A stretch of 64,000 bases of DNA from Thermoplasmatota archaeon (GCA_023379845.1 JAMCPG010000021.1:27527-91526), one strand, 5' to 3'; numbered from the stretch's first letter, positions 9,739 to 18,366 are shown. The notes: generated by a model not told the origin, from the letters alone. Made by a program: numbers and translations.

Positions 9739-10257
9739 GTGGCAGTATACGAGTTTGAAGGCAGGAAACCTTCTATCGGAATAAATTCATTTGCTTTTGA
9801 GAATTCAACAATCATCGGCGATGTAAAGATAGGTGAATATGTCTGGATTGGTCCTGGTGCAGTTATCAGGGGAGATTATGGTACTATCGTGATAGATGAT
9901 TACACCGCTATAGAGGATAATTGTGTCCTACACGCTAGACCCGGGGAGACAACAACTATCGAAAAACATGTAACTGTGGGGCATCTTTCCACGATCCACA
10001 CTGCAACGCTCAGGCAATGGTCTATTGTTGGCATGGGCGCAACCGTTTCAGATTTTTCAGAAGTTGGTGAGTGGGCAGTTGTGGCAGAAGGGGCAGTTGT
10101 CAAGGCCAACAGTAAAATTGCTCCGGAGTCTATTGCCGCGGGTATTCCTGCGGCGGTAATAGGGAAGATATCAGAAGACTACAAGAAGCTCTGGACCGAT
10201 TACAAGGCAAACTACAACAGCTTTGCGTCTAGGTACAGACAACTCAAGAAACTCTGA
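9739..10257 (+). CDS. Gamma-class carbonic anhydrase-like hexapeptide protein
   Basis: This 172-residue left-handed beta-helix protein is made of hexapeptide repeats (IIGDVKIGEYVWIGPGAVIRGD and onward). It keeps the three histidines expected to bind the metal: one in CVLHARPG and two in VGHLSTIH. That supports a gamma carbonic anhydrase or a close relative (PaaY/CaiE/YrdA group), which interconverts CO2 and bicarbonate. The GTG start at 9739 lies about 25 bp below the TATA-like ATTTTTTAA at 9707-9715, so the message is probably leaderless. Enzyme activity is inferred; several members of this group have no proven carbonic anhydrase activity. Confidence 0.8.
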   Translation: MAVYEFEGRKPSIGINSFAFENSTIIGDVKIGEYVWIGPGAVIRGDYGTIVIDDYTAIEDNCVLHARPGETTTIEKHVTVGHLSTIHTATLRQWSIVGMGATVSDFSEVGEWAVVAEGAVVKANSKIAPESIAAGIPAAVIGKISEDYKKLWTDYKANYNSFASRYRQLKKL

Positions 10258-10292
10258 TTCTGCATTCTGCACGCAATAGGAAGCGCTGCAAA

Positions 10293-10302
10293 TCTTTTTA
10301 AG
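10293..10302 (+). promoter_or_regulatory. TATA box of eno-dphB
   Basis: TCTTTTTAAG lies 21-30 bp before the enolase ATG at 10323. The intervening bases hold no ribosome-binding site, so the eno-dphB message is probably leaderless. Confidence 0.55.
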
Positions 10303-10322
10303 GCATACATTACTTTTAGTTT

Positions 10323-11531
10323 ATGCTTAAAAAATTTGAGATTCAGGATTGCACCGTCAGGAATATATTGGATTCACGTGGGACTCTTACGGTTGAAGCC
10401 ACAATAAGGCTTCCGGAAGCTGTTGGTGTCTCCTCCGCTCCATCTGGCGCAAGCACGGGCGAAACAGAAGTGAAAGCCTTCCCACAGGGTGGGGCCCTTT
10501 CATCCCTTGACATGTTTTACAAAGAGGTCAGGAAGGGACTAATTGGATTTAACGCACTTGACCAGTATGGTTTTGACACGTACCTGGAGAAGATTGACGG
10601 CACTGGAAATTTCAGCTCAATAGGAGGAAACCTGGCGACAGCCCTTTCGATAGCAAATGCCAAGGCTGTAGCAAATGAGCTTCAGATTCCATTATACCGA
10701 TACGTGGGTGGCAACTTCGCACGCAAGATGCCGAGGCCGCTTGGTAATGTACTCGGTGGAGGAAAACATTCCAGAAACGGCACAACCATACAGGAATTCT
10801 TTGTTTCAACCCAGAGCGACAACATGCTTCAGTGCATAAACACTAACATAAGGGTGCATAGGCGTGTTGGCGAAAAGCTATCAGAAAAATACCCTGATCT
10901 GAGCATCGGTGTCGGCGATGAAAGGGCATGGACTTGTAACATACCGGACGTTGAGGCAGTAGATCTCGTGAGAACCGCAGCGTCGGAGATAGAGCATGAA
11001 TCCAGGCTCAAGATCCTCGTTGGTTCAGATCTCGCGTCAACTTCGTTCTACGAGAAAGGGAAGTATATTTACAAGGACGGGCCGAAGACCGTTGACCAAC
11101 AGAAGGATTTTGTTGTTTCGCTGGTAAAGGATCATGGTTTCAGGGTTATTGAGGATCCGCTGGTTGATTCTGACTATGACGGTTTTGCTGATATCACTGC
11201 AAGGATTGGCGATCGCTGCCTAATTATCGGTGATGATCTTTATACCACAAACCCTGACAGGATAAAGGTAGGTATAGATAAAAAGTCGACAAATGCTGCC
11301 CTGATCAAGGTAAACCAGATTGGCACGCTGAGCAAGACGGTCGAGGCGGTCAACCTAGTCAACAGGGCCGGCTGGAAAACGGTTATATCGCACAGGAGTG
11401 GCGAAACAACCGATGATTTTATTGCACATCTGGGCGTCGCGTTCGGCTCTGAAATGATCAAGTCTGGCACAATCGGCGGTGAGAGACTGGCCAAACTGAA
11501 TGAACTCATAAGGATACAAGAGGATTTTTGA
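10323..11531 (+). CDS. eno: Enolase
   Basis: This glycolytic enzyme converts 2-phosphoglycerate to phosphoenolpyruvate with two Mg ions. Family blocks are ILDSRGTLTVEATI, SAPSGASTGETE, GGGKHSRNGTTIQEF, the metal ligands in VIEDPLVDSDYDGF and IIGDDLYTTN, the catalytic Lys in LIKVNQIGTLSKT, and SHRSGETTDDFIAHL. At 402 residues it is slightly short. One oddity is the usually near-invariant GDEGGFAPN loop, which reads GDERAWTCN: the catalytic Glu is kept but the GGF is not. It overlaps dphB by 4 bp. Confidence 0.95.
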   Translation: MLKKFEIQDCTVRNILDSRGTLTVEATIRLPEAVGVSSAPSGASTGETEVKAFPQGGALSSLDMFYKEVRKGLIGFNALDQYGFDTYLEKIDGTGNFSSIGGNLATALSIANAKAVANELQIPLYRYVGGNFARKMPRPLGNVLGGGKHSRNGTTIQEFFVSTQSDNMLQCINTNIRVHRRVGEKLSEKYPDLSIGVGDERAWTCNIPDVEAVDLVRTAASEIEHESRLKILVGSDLASTSFYEKGKYIYKDGPKTVDQQKDFVVSLVKDHGFRVIEDPLVDSDYDGFADITARIGDRCLIIGDDLYTTNPDRIKVGIDKKSTNAALIKVNQIGTLSKTVEAVNLVNRAGWKTVISHRSGETTDDFIAHLGVAFGSEMIKSGTIGGERLAKLNELIRIQEDF

Positions 11532-12289
11532 CGCTTTTCATAATCGGTCTTGGCCTGGAGGGAGTGGCCAGTATCCAGCAAAGAGGAATGGCAGCGATAA
11601 GAGAATGTGATTCTCTCTTTTTGGAAACTTACACTTCTGGATCCCGCGAGAACCTGATTGATGCAATAGAAAAGGCGGCTGGAAAGAAGGTAACCCTGCT
11701 CCCAAGAGAAAAGGTTGAGCAGAGCAGGATTATCCTCAACTCGGCAAGGACATCCAAAACGGCTTTCCTCGTCCAGGGGGATGCCTTAACTGCAACGACA
11801 CACAACCAGATACGTTTCGACGCTATAGCAGAAGGGATACCGGTAGAGGTCCTGGAAAACTCCTCTATTATCACGGCGGTGCCCGGCTACCTTGGTCTTG
11901 AAATATACAAGATGGGCCAGGTTGTCTCCCTCCCTTACGTATCTGAGAAATTCTTCCCGCGAAGCCCTTACGATAAGATAATTGCCAACATGGAACGCGG
12001 ACTGCATACCTTGATCCTGCTTGACATAACTGAATCAGGTTACATGACTGTCGCTGAGGCCTGCAAAATACTGACAAGCATGAACGACCGTTTTGGGGGC
12101 AAACTGGATTTAGCCGCGATGAAGGTTGCCGTTGTCCATGCATATGGTACTCGTTCATTGTCAGTCAGATACGGAACGCTCCCGGTTTTATGTAACCAGA
12201 AGTTCTCTGATAACCCGTCCACTCTTGTTATACCGGGCAAGCTTGATTATAACGAGGAGGAGTTTATTTCGCACTTCACAGTTAAATAA
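11528..12289 (+). CDS. dphB: Diphthine synthase
   Basis: This S-adenosylmethionine-dependent methyltransferase acts in diphthamide modification of elongation factor 2. The 253-residue protein starts FIIGLGLEG and includes CDSLFLETYTSG, VQGDALTATTH, the VLENSSIITA segment and SLPYVSEKFFPRSPYDKI. All match the tetrapyrrole-methylase fold of archaeal DphB. The start is the TTG at 11528, inside TTGA, so it overlaps the enolase stop by 4 bp and is probably translated by re-initiation. Confidence 0.92.
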   Translation: MTLFIIGLGLEGVASIQQRGMAAIRECDSLFLETYTSGSRENLIDAIEKAAGKKVTLLPREKVEQSRIILNSARTSKTAFLVQGDALTATTHNQIRFDAIAEGIPVEVLENSSIITAVPGYLGLEIYKMGQVVSLPYVSEKFFPRSPYDKIIANMERGLHTLILLDITESGYMTVAEACKILTSMNDRFGGKLDLAAMKVAVVHAYGTRSLSVRYGTLPVLCNQKFSDNPSTLVIPGKLDYNEEEFISHFTVK

Positions 12290-12339
12290 TCTGGGCGTTT
12301 CTTACTTGAAATTGGGTCGGCATTGAAGATGTGCGAAAG

Positions 12340-12347
12340 TTATAAAT
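12340..12347 (+). promoter_or_regulatory. TATA box of the sdh operon
   Basis: TTATAAAT is a strong archaeal TATA element. It predicts a transcription start near 12368, well upstream of the first conventional in-frame start codon of sdhA (TTG at 12415). Confidence 0.55.
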
Positions 12348-12366
12348 TGAATCGAGGGCTTACTCG

Positions 12367-14112
12367 CTGGCGATTATCATAGAGAGACCCGCGATTCATG
12401 AAATAGAAACTGACTTGCTTGTTATCGGTGCAGGCGGTGCAGGTCTCCGGGCTGCCGTTGAGGCGCTTAAGCAGGACGTTAAGGTACTTATAGTAACAAA
12501 ATCGCTCCTGGGAAAGGCTCACACTGTAATGGCAGAGGGAGGTATTGCAGCCTCGCTAGGCAACATGGATAAGGAAGATAACTGGAAGGTTCACTTTGCT
12601 GATACCTACGTGGAGGGAGTTTATCTTGGTGACTGGAGATTCTCTGAAAAACTGGCAAAAGATGCCCCTGCCAGGGTACTGGAACTTGAAGAATATGGTG
12701 CTCTCTTCGACAGGAATACTGATGGCAAGATACTGCAGAGGGCATTTGGTGCACACACGTACAGGCGGCTCTGCCATGTTGGCGACAAAACTGGTCTCGA
12801 GCTTATCAGAACGCTTCAGGACAAGGTGATACACAGCAACGCATCTTTCCTTGAAGAGATAATGATCACTAAAATCATATCTGACGGCCGCAAGGTAAAG
12901 GGCGCAATTGGGCTTGACCTCAAAACAGGTGAATTCTATTCAATTTCCGCCAAGGGGATTGTACTGGCTTCAGGAGGTCTCGGTCGGATATACAAGGTTA
13001 CCTCAAATTCATGGGAGTCCACCGGAGATGGGCTTTCACTTGCATTCGAAGCAGGTGCTGAATTGATGGATCTTGAAATGGTCCAGTTCCACCCCACTGG
13101 AATGATTTGGCCACCGGCTATTCGTGGCCTGCTTGTAACTGAAGGTGTGAGAGGAGACGGCGGGCTTCTCTACAATACAAAGGGAGAAAGGTTCATGCTC
13201 AGGTACTCCCCCCAGAAAAAGGAGCTTGACGCACGTGACGTTGTTGCGCGATCAATATACAGGGAGATAATGGAAGGTAGGGGCACTGAGCATGGGGGCG
13301 TTTACCTGGACATCTCTTACAAAGGCGCTAAGTTCATACTTGAAAAGTTGCCCAGCATGTACATGCAGTACAAGGAATTCTCGGGTGTCGATATTACAAA
13401 AGAAAAGATGGAAGTTGCACCCACAACACACTATCACATGGGCGGCATCAAGGTGGATGCCGAGACAAACCAGACTGTCGTATCCGGGCTGTTTGCTGCG
13501 GGGGAGGCGGCTACAGGGCTGCATGGTGCCAACAGGCTGGGTGGAAATTCACTTGCGGACCTGCTTGTATTTGGCAAAAGGACCGGCGAAGAAGCTGCCA
13601 AGTTCGTAAAAAATGCGAAGCTATCAAGAATAGATGACAGTGAGGCATCAGCAGAAGTCGATCGCGTGCTTTCATTCCTTCAGGTCAAGGATCCTGTAAA
13701 TCCGTACGAGGTATTCGAGAAGCTAAGAGAGACAATGTCCAGTAACGTAGGAATATGGAGAAACGAGGAAGGCCTTAATAAGGCACTTGCCGAAATAGCA
13801 GAACTGAAGAAGCTGGGGAAAAGAGTTGGTGTCAGTGGTTCTACAAAGTTTAATCCGGGCCTAGTTACTGCACTGGAGGTACAGGGGCTCCTTAACATTG
13901 CCGAAATGCTTGTCACTGCGGCCAGGGAGAGAAAAGAAAGCAGGGGCGCCCACTACAGGCAGGACTATCCGGATCTCAAGAAGGAATGGAGAAAAAATAT
14001 CGTGTTTACGCGGAAAGAGGACGGGAGCTTTTCCATGAGATTCGATCCTGTGCCTGAATTACCGCCAGAATTGAAGGCTCTCTTGTCAAAGGAGGAACAG
14101 GAAAATGTCTGA
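12367..14112 (+). CDS. sdhA: Succinate dehydrogenase flavoprotein subunit
   Basis: This subunit oxidises succinate to fumarate and carries FAD. It has the dinucleotide fold LLVIGAGGAGLRAA, the MAEGGIAAS block, the FAD-linking His in RAFGAHTYRR, and the substrate and proton-transfer residues in HPTGM, RDVVARSI and THYHMGG. The start is uncertain. The frame opens at 12346 and contains no ATG, GTG or TTG before TTG 12415, which would cut into the first beta-strand. Coding homology (IHEIETDLLVIGAGG) begins earlier. I give the CTG at 12367 as a possible start because it coincides with the transcription start predicted from the TATA box; ATA or ATT codons just downstream are alternatives. It overlaps sdhB by 8 bp. 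Confidence 0.93.
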   Translation: MAIIIERPAIHEIETDLLVIGAGGAGLRAAVEALKQDVKVLIVTKSLLGKAHTVMAEGGIAASLGNMDKEDNWKVHFADTYVEGVYLGDWRFSEKLAKDAPARVLELEEYGALFDRNTDGKILQRAFGAHTYRRLCHVGDKTGLELIRTLQDKVIHSNASFLEEIMITKIISDGRKVKGAIGLDLKTGEFYSISAKGIVLASGGLGRIYKVTSNSWESTGDGLSLAFEAGAELMDLEMVQFHPTGMIWPPAIRGLLVTEGVRGDGGLLYNTKGERFMLRYSPQKKELDARDVVARSIYREIMEGRGTEHGGVYLDISYKGAKFILEKLPSMYMQYKEFSGVDITKEKMEVAPTTHYHMGGIKVDAETNQTVVSGLFAAGEAATGLHGANRLGGNSLADLLVFGKRTGEEAAKFVKNAKLSRIDDSEASAEVDRVLSFLQVKDPVNPYEVFEKLRETMSSNVGIWRNEEGLNKALAEIAELKKLGKRVGVSGSTKFNPGLVTALEVQGLLNIAEMLVTAARERKESRGAHYRQDYPDLKKEWRKNIVFTRKEDGSFSMRFDPVPELPPELKALLSKEEQENV

Positions 14113-14842
14113 TAAAGTTACTATATCTATCAAAAGATCGGACCCATCTAAAGGCGAAGCCCCGCACTTTGTAGATTACGAAGTTCCGACACAAGAGGGC
14201 ATGGTCGTTCTTGATGCAGTTCATTACATTGAGAACAACATAGATCCGACGCTATCGGTAAGATGGAACTGCAAGGCCGCAAGATGCGGTTCATGCTCGG
14301 CAGAAGTGAACGGCCTTCCACGCCTTATGTGCAAGACCAGGGTCGACAAGATGGGATCTAAAATATCTATTGAGCCCATGAGGGCATATCCAGTAGTAAA
14401 GGATCTAGTTACGAATGTCTCCCATAACTGGGAGATTGCAAAGAGGATTCCACCATTTACACCCAAGCCTGGCCTTCCAAAACCATGGAAGATGGCTGCC
14501 ATCGATATTACGAGATCAAAGGAGTTCAGGACATGCATAGAATGCTTCCTATGCCAGGATGTATGCCACGTGATCCGCGAACATGAATCTAATTATCTTG
14601 GCCCAAAACACATGGTCAAGGTCGCAGCTCTTGATATGCACCCTCTTGACTCCATTGATAGGGCTGGATTCCTTCACACTGATGGAGGAGTTGGATTCTG
14701 CAACATTACGAAATGCTGCCAGAACGTATGTCCGGAGGGGATTCACATAACGGATAATGCAATCATACCAGAAAAAGAGAGAGTTGTGAACGAGTTCTAC
14801 GATCCAATCGGCATACTGCTACACAGGAGGAAGAAGAAATGA
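14105..14842 (+). CDS. sdhB: Succinate dehydrogenase iron-sulfur subunit
   Basis: This subunit passes electrons from FAD to the quinone site. At the N-terminus a ferredoxin-like domain carries CKAARCGSC plus a later Cys (LMCKTRV), the [2Fe-2S] site. At the C-terminus CIECFLCQDVCHV binds [4Fe-4S], and CNITKCCQNVCPEGI supplies the third cluster's ligands. The 245-residue length is normal. The start overlaps the end of sdhA by 8 bp and its stop overlaps sdhC by 4 bp, so the operon is tightly coupled. Confidence 0.95.
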   Translation: MSDKVTISIKRSDPSKGEAPHFVDYEVPTQEGMVVLDAVHYIENNIDPTLSVRWNCKAARCGSCSAEVNGLPRLMCKTRVDKMGSKISIEPMRAYPVVKDLVTNVSHNWEIAKRIPPFTPKPGLPKPWKMAAIDITRSKEFRTCIECFLCQDVCHVIREHESNYLGPKHMVKVAALDMHPLDSIDRAGFLHTDGGVGFCNITKCCQNVCPEGIHITDNAIIPEKERVVNEFYDPIGILLHRRKKK

Positions 14843-15552
14843 TGGAGAATAAGCGCAGATTGAGCTTTATTTCCGAGCTGGTTGAACCCAACTGGAGGTT
14901 CTGGAGTCTCGTTGTAATACTGCTTCTGTCTGCAGGTGCACTTTTCCTCTACCCAGTTTCTGAATATCAGGGATATGTTGACCCTTTCTATTCACCGACT
15001 GTTCTGGTTCTTCCATTCATAGCGCTCTTCAGGCTATCCTGCTATGCCTACAGGAAGGACTACCACAGGCATGTCTTCAGGCACCCAATGGCATGCCTCA
15101 ACGACGAAAGGATGGATTCATCAAAGAGAAAGTATACTGGAGAAACGGGCTTCTTTGCACTTAACAACTTCCACAGGTATTTCTTCTATATAGGACTTGC
15201 AATACTGCCTTTCTTTTATTACGATTTTTACACATCACTGGTTTACGAGAGCGGCTTCTTTATTTTCAGGGTTGGCAGCATACTTCTTCTTGTGAATGCG
15301 CTTCTTCTGACATTGTGGACAATATCATGCCATGCTTTTAGGCACCTGATTGGTGGTTCAGTGGACTGCTACAGCTGCCTGTCCCATGGATCGGGCGTGA
15401 AGAAGCTATTCAACGGGCAGAGCTTATTGAACCGCTATCATGAGCAGTTTGCATTCGTAAGCCTGCTCGTTGTTGTTGCTGTTGATCTATATATCCGGGC
15501 ACTGATGGCAGGCTGGCCGGTTGACTTTACATTCTTCAAGATAGCTATATGA
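14839..15552 (+). CDS. sdhC: Succinate dehydrogenase membrane anchor subunit
   Basis: This 237-residue protein has about five hydrophobic helices and several histidines near membrane edges (NNFHRYFF, SCHAFRHL, NRYHEQF) that could bind haem b or quinone. A Cys-rich loop (DCYSCLSHG) lies between helices. Position directly after sdhB, with ATGATG overlap, and topology support a role as the quinone-reducing anchor of complex II. The sequence looks like the Thermoplasma type rather than the bacterial SdhC fold; that comparison is from memory. Confidence 0.8.
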   Translation: MMENKRRLSFISELVEPNWRFWSLVVILLLSAGALFLYPVSEYQGYVDPFYSPTVLVLPFIALFRLSCYAYRKDYHRHVFRHPMACLNDERMDSSKRKYTGETGFFALNNFHRYFFYIGLAILPFFYYDFYTSLVYESGFFIFRVGSILLLVNALLLTLWTISCHAFRHLIGGSVDCYSCLSHGSGVKKLFNGQSLLNRYHEQFAFVSLLVVVAVDLYIRALMAGWPVDFTFFKIAI

Positions 15553-15560
15553 GGTGAAAA

Positions 15561-15746
15561 ATGGTTTTTACATTTGAAAGAATAAAATATCCTATATTCG
15601 TGCTTGGTGCCATACTTATGACCCTGCCTGCCATAATATATAAATTCCATCCTTTCGATGTCACAATTGTGACCTATTCCGTCGTGATCGGCTTTATACT
15701 GTTCGCTCTATCGATAGTATCAGGAATCACGTCTATGAGGGATTAG
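15561..15746 (+). CDS. Small membrane protein of the sdh operon, possible second anchor
   Basis: This 61-residue protein has two predicted membrane helices (YPIFVLGAILMTLPAIIY and VIGFILFALSIVSGI). It starts 8 bp after sdhC, with an AGGTG ribosome-binding site just before its ATG (TGAGGTGAAAAATG). Its place in the operon suggests it is the fourth complex II subunit, but I recognise no family signature. Its last 14 bases overlap the convergent regulator gene. Confidence 0.65.
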   Translation: MVFTFERIKYPIFVLGAILMTLPAIIYKFHPFDVTIVTYSVVIGFILFALSIVSGITSMRD

Positions 15747-16341
15747 ACAGTATATCCTTCAGGTTGTTCAGCGACAATATATGCTCCACCAGCACTGAAG
15801 GCATCCCGACGATTTCAGCAGTTCTGTCGACGTCAAGGCACTCTATATATTCTGTAATTATCTTTCTGGATATCGGATCGAGCGGTTGAAGGTTCAGCCT
15901 CGAGTGGATTTTCTCCATGATCTTGTCTTTCAACCTGAGCAGCTTCATCCTTTCCTCGGTTATCGCATCAATCTTGCCTTCAACTTCCCTGAGCTGGTCT
16001 ATGAGGCTTGCCTTGCTGTCAAGTTCAGTCTTGTCCTCCTTACCCTCATAGATATCCTTCTTTGTCACTGTGAAAAAATTTCTTGAATAGTCAATGATAA
16101 GCGAGGATGATCCGGAAGGAATGTATACTTTCCTCCTGCTGTTGTCTGCATCATCCACGAGCCTGATCAGGTTCGCCCTCTCCAGAAGGAAGAGGTGCTT
16201 ATTGATCGCTTGTTGCGAAACACCAACGAGCCGGCTCAGCTCTGTACCGTAGGACGAAAAGGATGTCAGCTCTCTTAATATCTCCCTCCTTGTCGAATTT
16301 TCAATCGCATCAAGCAGAGCTTCTATCTCATCGTCCAGCAT
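15733..16341 (-). CDS. Winged-helix regulator resembling heat-shock repressor Phr
   Basis: This 202-residue protein has an ArsR-type winged helix at residues 1-75 (LLDAIENSTRREILRELTS, then TELSRLVGVSQQAINKHLFLL). A helical, probably coiled-coil dimerisation region follows around residues 110-155, and an alpha-helical tail ends the protein. Length and order match Phr of Pyrococcus (also about 202 residues by recall), which represses hsp20 and an AAA ATPase. It lies 4 bp downstream of hsp20 on the same strand, so the pair is one operon. Function as a heat-shock repressor is inference from architecture and neighbourhood. Confidence 0.7.
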   Translation of the reverse strand: MLDDEIEALLDAIENSTRREILRELTSFSSYGTELSRLVGVSQQAINKHLFLLERANLIRLVDDADNSRRKVYIPSGSSSLIIDYSRNFFTVTKKDIYEGKEDKTELDSKASLIDQLREVEGKIDAITEERMKLLRLKDKIMEKIHSRLNLQPLDPISRKIITEYIECLDVDRTAEIVGMPSVLVEHILSLNNLKDILSNPS

Positions 16342-16345
16342 CTTA

Positions 16346-16897
16346 TCACTCTATGTTTATTCTTCTTCCGGATGCCTCTGCAGGCTTGTCCTTCGAGATT
16401 GTAACATCCAGGATGCCGTTTACGAATCTTGCCTTGCAGGTTTCGGGCTTTATCTTGTGCTCAAACTCAACTTCCTTGTGGTATTTCCTTGATCCGTCTT
16501 TCACGTTCAGCGTCACAGAAGTGTCGCTGACCTTCAGGTCTATGTTGTCCTTAGAAATGCCCGGAAGTTCGTATGTTATGTACACATTAGTCGCATCCTC
16601 ATTTATGTCAGTAAGGGGTTCCCTGATATCCTGTTCCAACTGGTCCGGAACACGGTTGTGCATCATTTCAGGCACATTTCCGAATTCCTGGAAATATGGC
16701 TTGCCATCGGATCCCTGCCTGTAGGTAAAGCCATAAACAAAAGGTCCCTCTATATTCTGATCCGGGTTCTTCCTTATTCCGTTGAAGAATCTGGCGAGCC
16801 TCTCATTCATTCGCCTGAAGTCCTCCTCGAAATCGCCAAACATATCCCCAAAGAAGTCCCTGTCCCAGTCGTCGTCTCTTTCTCTTTTTTTAACCAT
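16346..16897 (-). CDS. hsp20: Small heat-shock protein, Hsp20/alpha-crystallin family
   Basis: This is an ATP-independent chaperone that holds unfolding proteins. After an acidic N-terminal arm (DDDWDRDFFGDMFGDFEEDF) lies the alpha-crystallin domain (about residues 85-175: YITYELPGISKDNIDLKV, then GILDVTI). The C-terminal RRINIE supplies the I-x-I oligomerisation motif. The start is the ATG at 16897 because AAGGAGTG lies just upstream of it; a GTG at 16906 overlaps that ribosome-binding site and is less likely. The TATA box at 16946-16960 leaves a leader of about 30 bases. It is co-transcribed with the Phr-like regulator. Confidence 0.92.
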   Translation of the reverse strand: MVKKRERDDDWDRDFFGDMFGDFEEDFRRMNERLARFFNGIRKNPDQNIEGPFVYGFTYRQGSDGKPYFQEFGNVPEMMHNRVPDQLEQDIREPLTDINEDATNVYITYELPGISKDNIDLKVSDTSVTLNVKDGSRKYHKEVEFEHKIKPETCKARFVNGILDVTISKDKPAEASGRRINIE

Positions 16898-16920
16898 TTC
16901 AATCACTCCTTCACAACCAT

Positions 16921-16933
16921 TAGTTGTTAACTA
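16921..16933 (-). promoter_or_regulatory. Inverted repeat at the hsp20 transcription start, candidate operator
   Basis: TAGTT-GTT-AACTA is a perfect 5-bp inverted repeat with a 3-bp spacer. It sits about 25 bp below the TATA box, where transcription should begin. A repressor bound here would block RNA polymerase; the Phr-like protein of the same operon is the obvious candidate. The repeat is short, so chance is possible. Confidence 0.4.
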
Positions 16934-16945
16934 CGAATTGTAATC

Positions 16946-16960
16946 AAATATTTAAATTTT
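16946..16960 (-). promoter_or_regulatory. TATA box of the hsp20-regulator operon
   Basis: The block reads AAAATTTAAATATTT on the minus strand. It lies about 50-63 bp before the hsp20 ATG, giving an mRNA leader that can hold the AAGGAGTG ribosome-binding site. Confidence 0.5.
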
Positions 16961-16993
16961 AAGATCCTCGCGCCTAGAAGGAAAAAAAACCTT

Positions 16994-17641
16994 TCAGGGA
17001 GCTACTAAGCTATTCCTCGCAGACTTCTTCGACAGGTAATAGATCATGGCAATAACTATCGCGGCTGCTGCCAGTGCTGCATAGGTTATGTTGTCAGATA
17101 TTCCAAGTATTGAATTCCAATTCGGCCCAAGATTGTATCCTATATAGATGAGGAGGGAGTCCCAGATAGCCATTCCTATGACGGTGAATGAAATGAATTT
17201 GGATATTTTCATCTCCCCCAGCCCAGCCGGTATTGAGATGAACGTCCTGAAAATAGGGACAAGCCTTGTAACGAAGACGGAGAGTTCACCGTATTTTCTG
17301 AACCACAGATTGACTCGCTCGATGGTCCTTTCACTGATTCCCACCTTTTTGCCATATAGCTTAACGAATTCCGCTCCTCCCTTGTCGCCAATCAGGTAAG
17401 CAAGCAGCGCACCAACGAGATTCCCAACTGTGCCTACTACCAGAAGAATGGCAAATGCTGGCCCCAATGAATATGGTGGGAGCTCATTCTCATAGAGGAG
17501 GTAACCGCCGAAAACCATCACGACCTCAGATGGGATTGGAAGAAGAAGCCCCTCCAGCATCATGAGGCCAAAAATACCCGGGTACTGGATTTTCAGTATT
17601 ATACTGGTAATCAGCGTTATTACATAAGCCACGATGCTCAT
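16994..17641 (-). CDS. DedA-family membrane protein
   Basis: This 215-residue protein has four or five membrane helices and the DedA/SNARE-associated signature. Blocks seen are EGLLLPIPSEVVMVFGGYL, GNLVGALLAYLIGDKGG, and FVTRLVPIFRTFISIPAGLGEM, where the family has FxRFxPxxRxxxxxxAGxxxM. Members are linked to lipid-carrier flipping or membrane energetics in bacteria; the archaeal role is unknown. Its ATG is 5 bp after the dCMP deaminase stop on the same strand, so the two genes are probably one transcript. Confidence 0.88.
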   Translation of the reverse strand: MSIVAYVITLITSIILKIQYPGIFGLMMLEGLLLPIPSEVVMVFGGYLLYENELPPYSLGPAFAILLVVGTVGNLVGALLAYLIGDKGGAEFVKLYGKKVGISERTIERVNLWFRKYGELSVFVTRLVPIFRTFISIPAGLGEMKISKFISFTVIGMAIWDSLLIYIGYNLGPNWNSILGISDNITYAALAAAAIVIAMIYYLSKKSARNSLVAP

Positions 17642-17646
17642 ATGAT

Positions 17647-18213
17647 TCAGTCTTCCCCGGGTTGCAGCTTCACGACACCCATTACAGCGGCCACATCTTC
17701 AGCGGGCAGCTCAAATCTCCTTCTCTTTATTCCTGATTCAATGAATATCAACTCTGAAAGCTCGTCTGGATAGCCTTCAGCATAAATTATCTCTTCGATA
17801 GTTGCATTTATTATCATCTTCGCGCATACTACGCATGGATGCGTTGTAACGTAAATCTTGGCATTTTTTATGCTTGATCCATGCACGGCAGCCTGGATTA
17901 TAGCATTCTGCTCTGCATGCAAACCCCTGCAAAGTTCATGCCTTTCTCCGGATCTTATGCCCATATCTTCCCTTATGCAGCCAACATCGCTGCAATTGGC
18001 CAACCCGGAGGGAGGCCCATTGTACCCGGTGGCTATCACATGGTTATCCTTCACTATCACTGCACCCACTCTTCTTCTTATGCAATTGGCCCGGGAAGCC
18101 GCTAGAAAAGCCATGCGCATAAAGTATTCGTCCCAGGTGGGCCTCGTTTTAGCTGACAACCGAACCCGATTAATATCCGGGAATTTAACTTTATTGATTT
18201 TTGGACGGGTCAT
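17647..18213 (-). CDS. Deoxycytidylate (dCMP) deaminase
   Basis: This zinc enzyme makes dUMP from dCMP for thymidylate synthesis. The zinc ligands and proton-shuttling Glu lie in HAEQNAI and PCVVCAKMI. The N-terminal [19 protein letters not shown] and the RRRVGAVIV segment match dCMP deaminases rather than cytidine deaminases. The ATG at 18213 gives 188 residues. An ATTATAAT element lies directly at that ATG, so a shorter leaderless form from the TTG at 18159 ([13 protein letters not shown]) is also possible. The next gene, DedA, follows by 5 bp. Confidence 0.9.
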   Translation of the reverse strand: MTRPKINKVKFPDINRVRLSAKTRPTWDEYFMRMAFLAASRANCIRRRVGAVIVKDNHVIATGYNGPPSGLANCSDVGCIREDMGIRSGERHELCRGLHAEQNAIIQAAVHGSSIKNAKIYVTTHPCVVCAKMIINATIEEIIYAEGYPDELSELIFIESGIKRRRFELPAEDVAAVMGVVKLQPGED

Positions 18214-18366
18214 TATAATAGACTGGACAAGGTCAACAGGGATACGCCATCTTTTGGTAACCGAAAGAATTTCTGACGGAAAACTTTGTCCCAGGACCTA
18301 TCATGGAGCATTGGTACAAAGTGGCGCGCTTCGACGCGTGTCTCTAAGATTTCCAACAAGCGGATA

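Noticed and set aside
18214..18366. Possible small RNA between the dCMP deaminase and unknown gene
   Set aside because: No C/D box pair, tRNA-like fold or clear promoter for a separate RNA was found.
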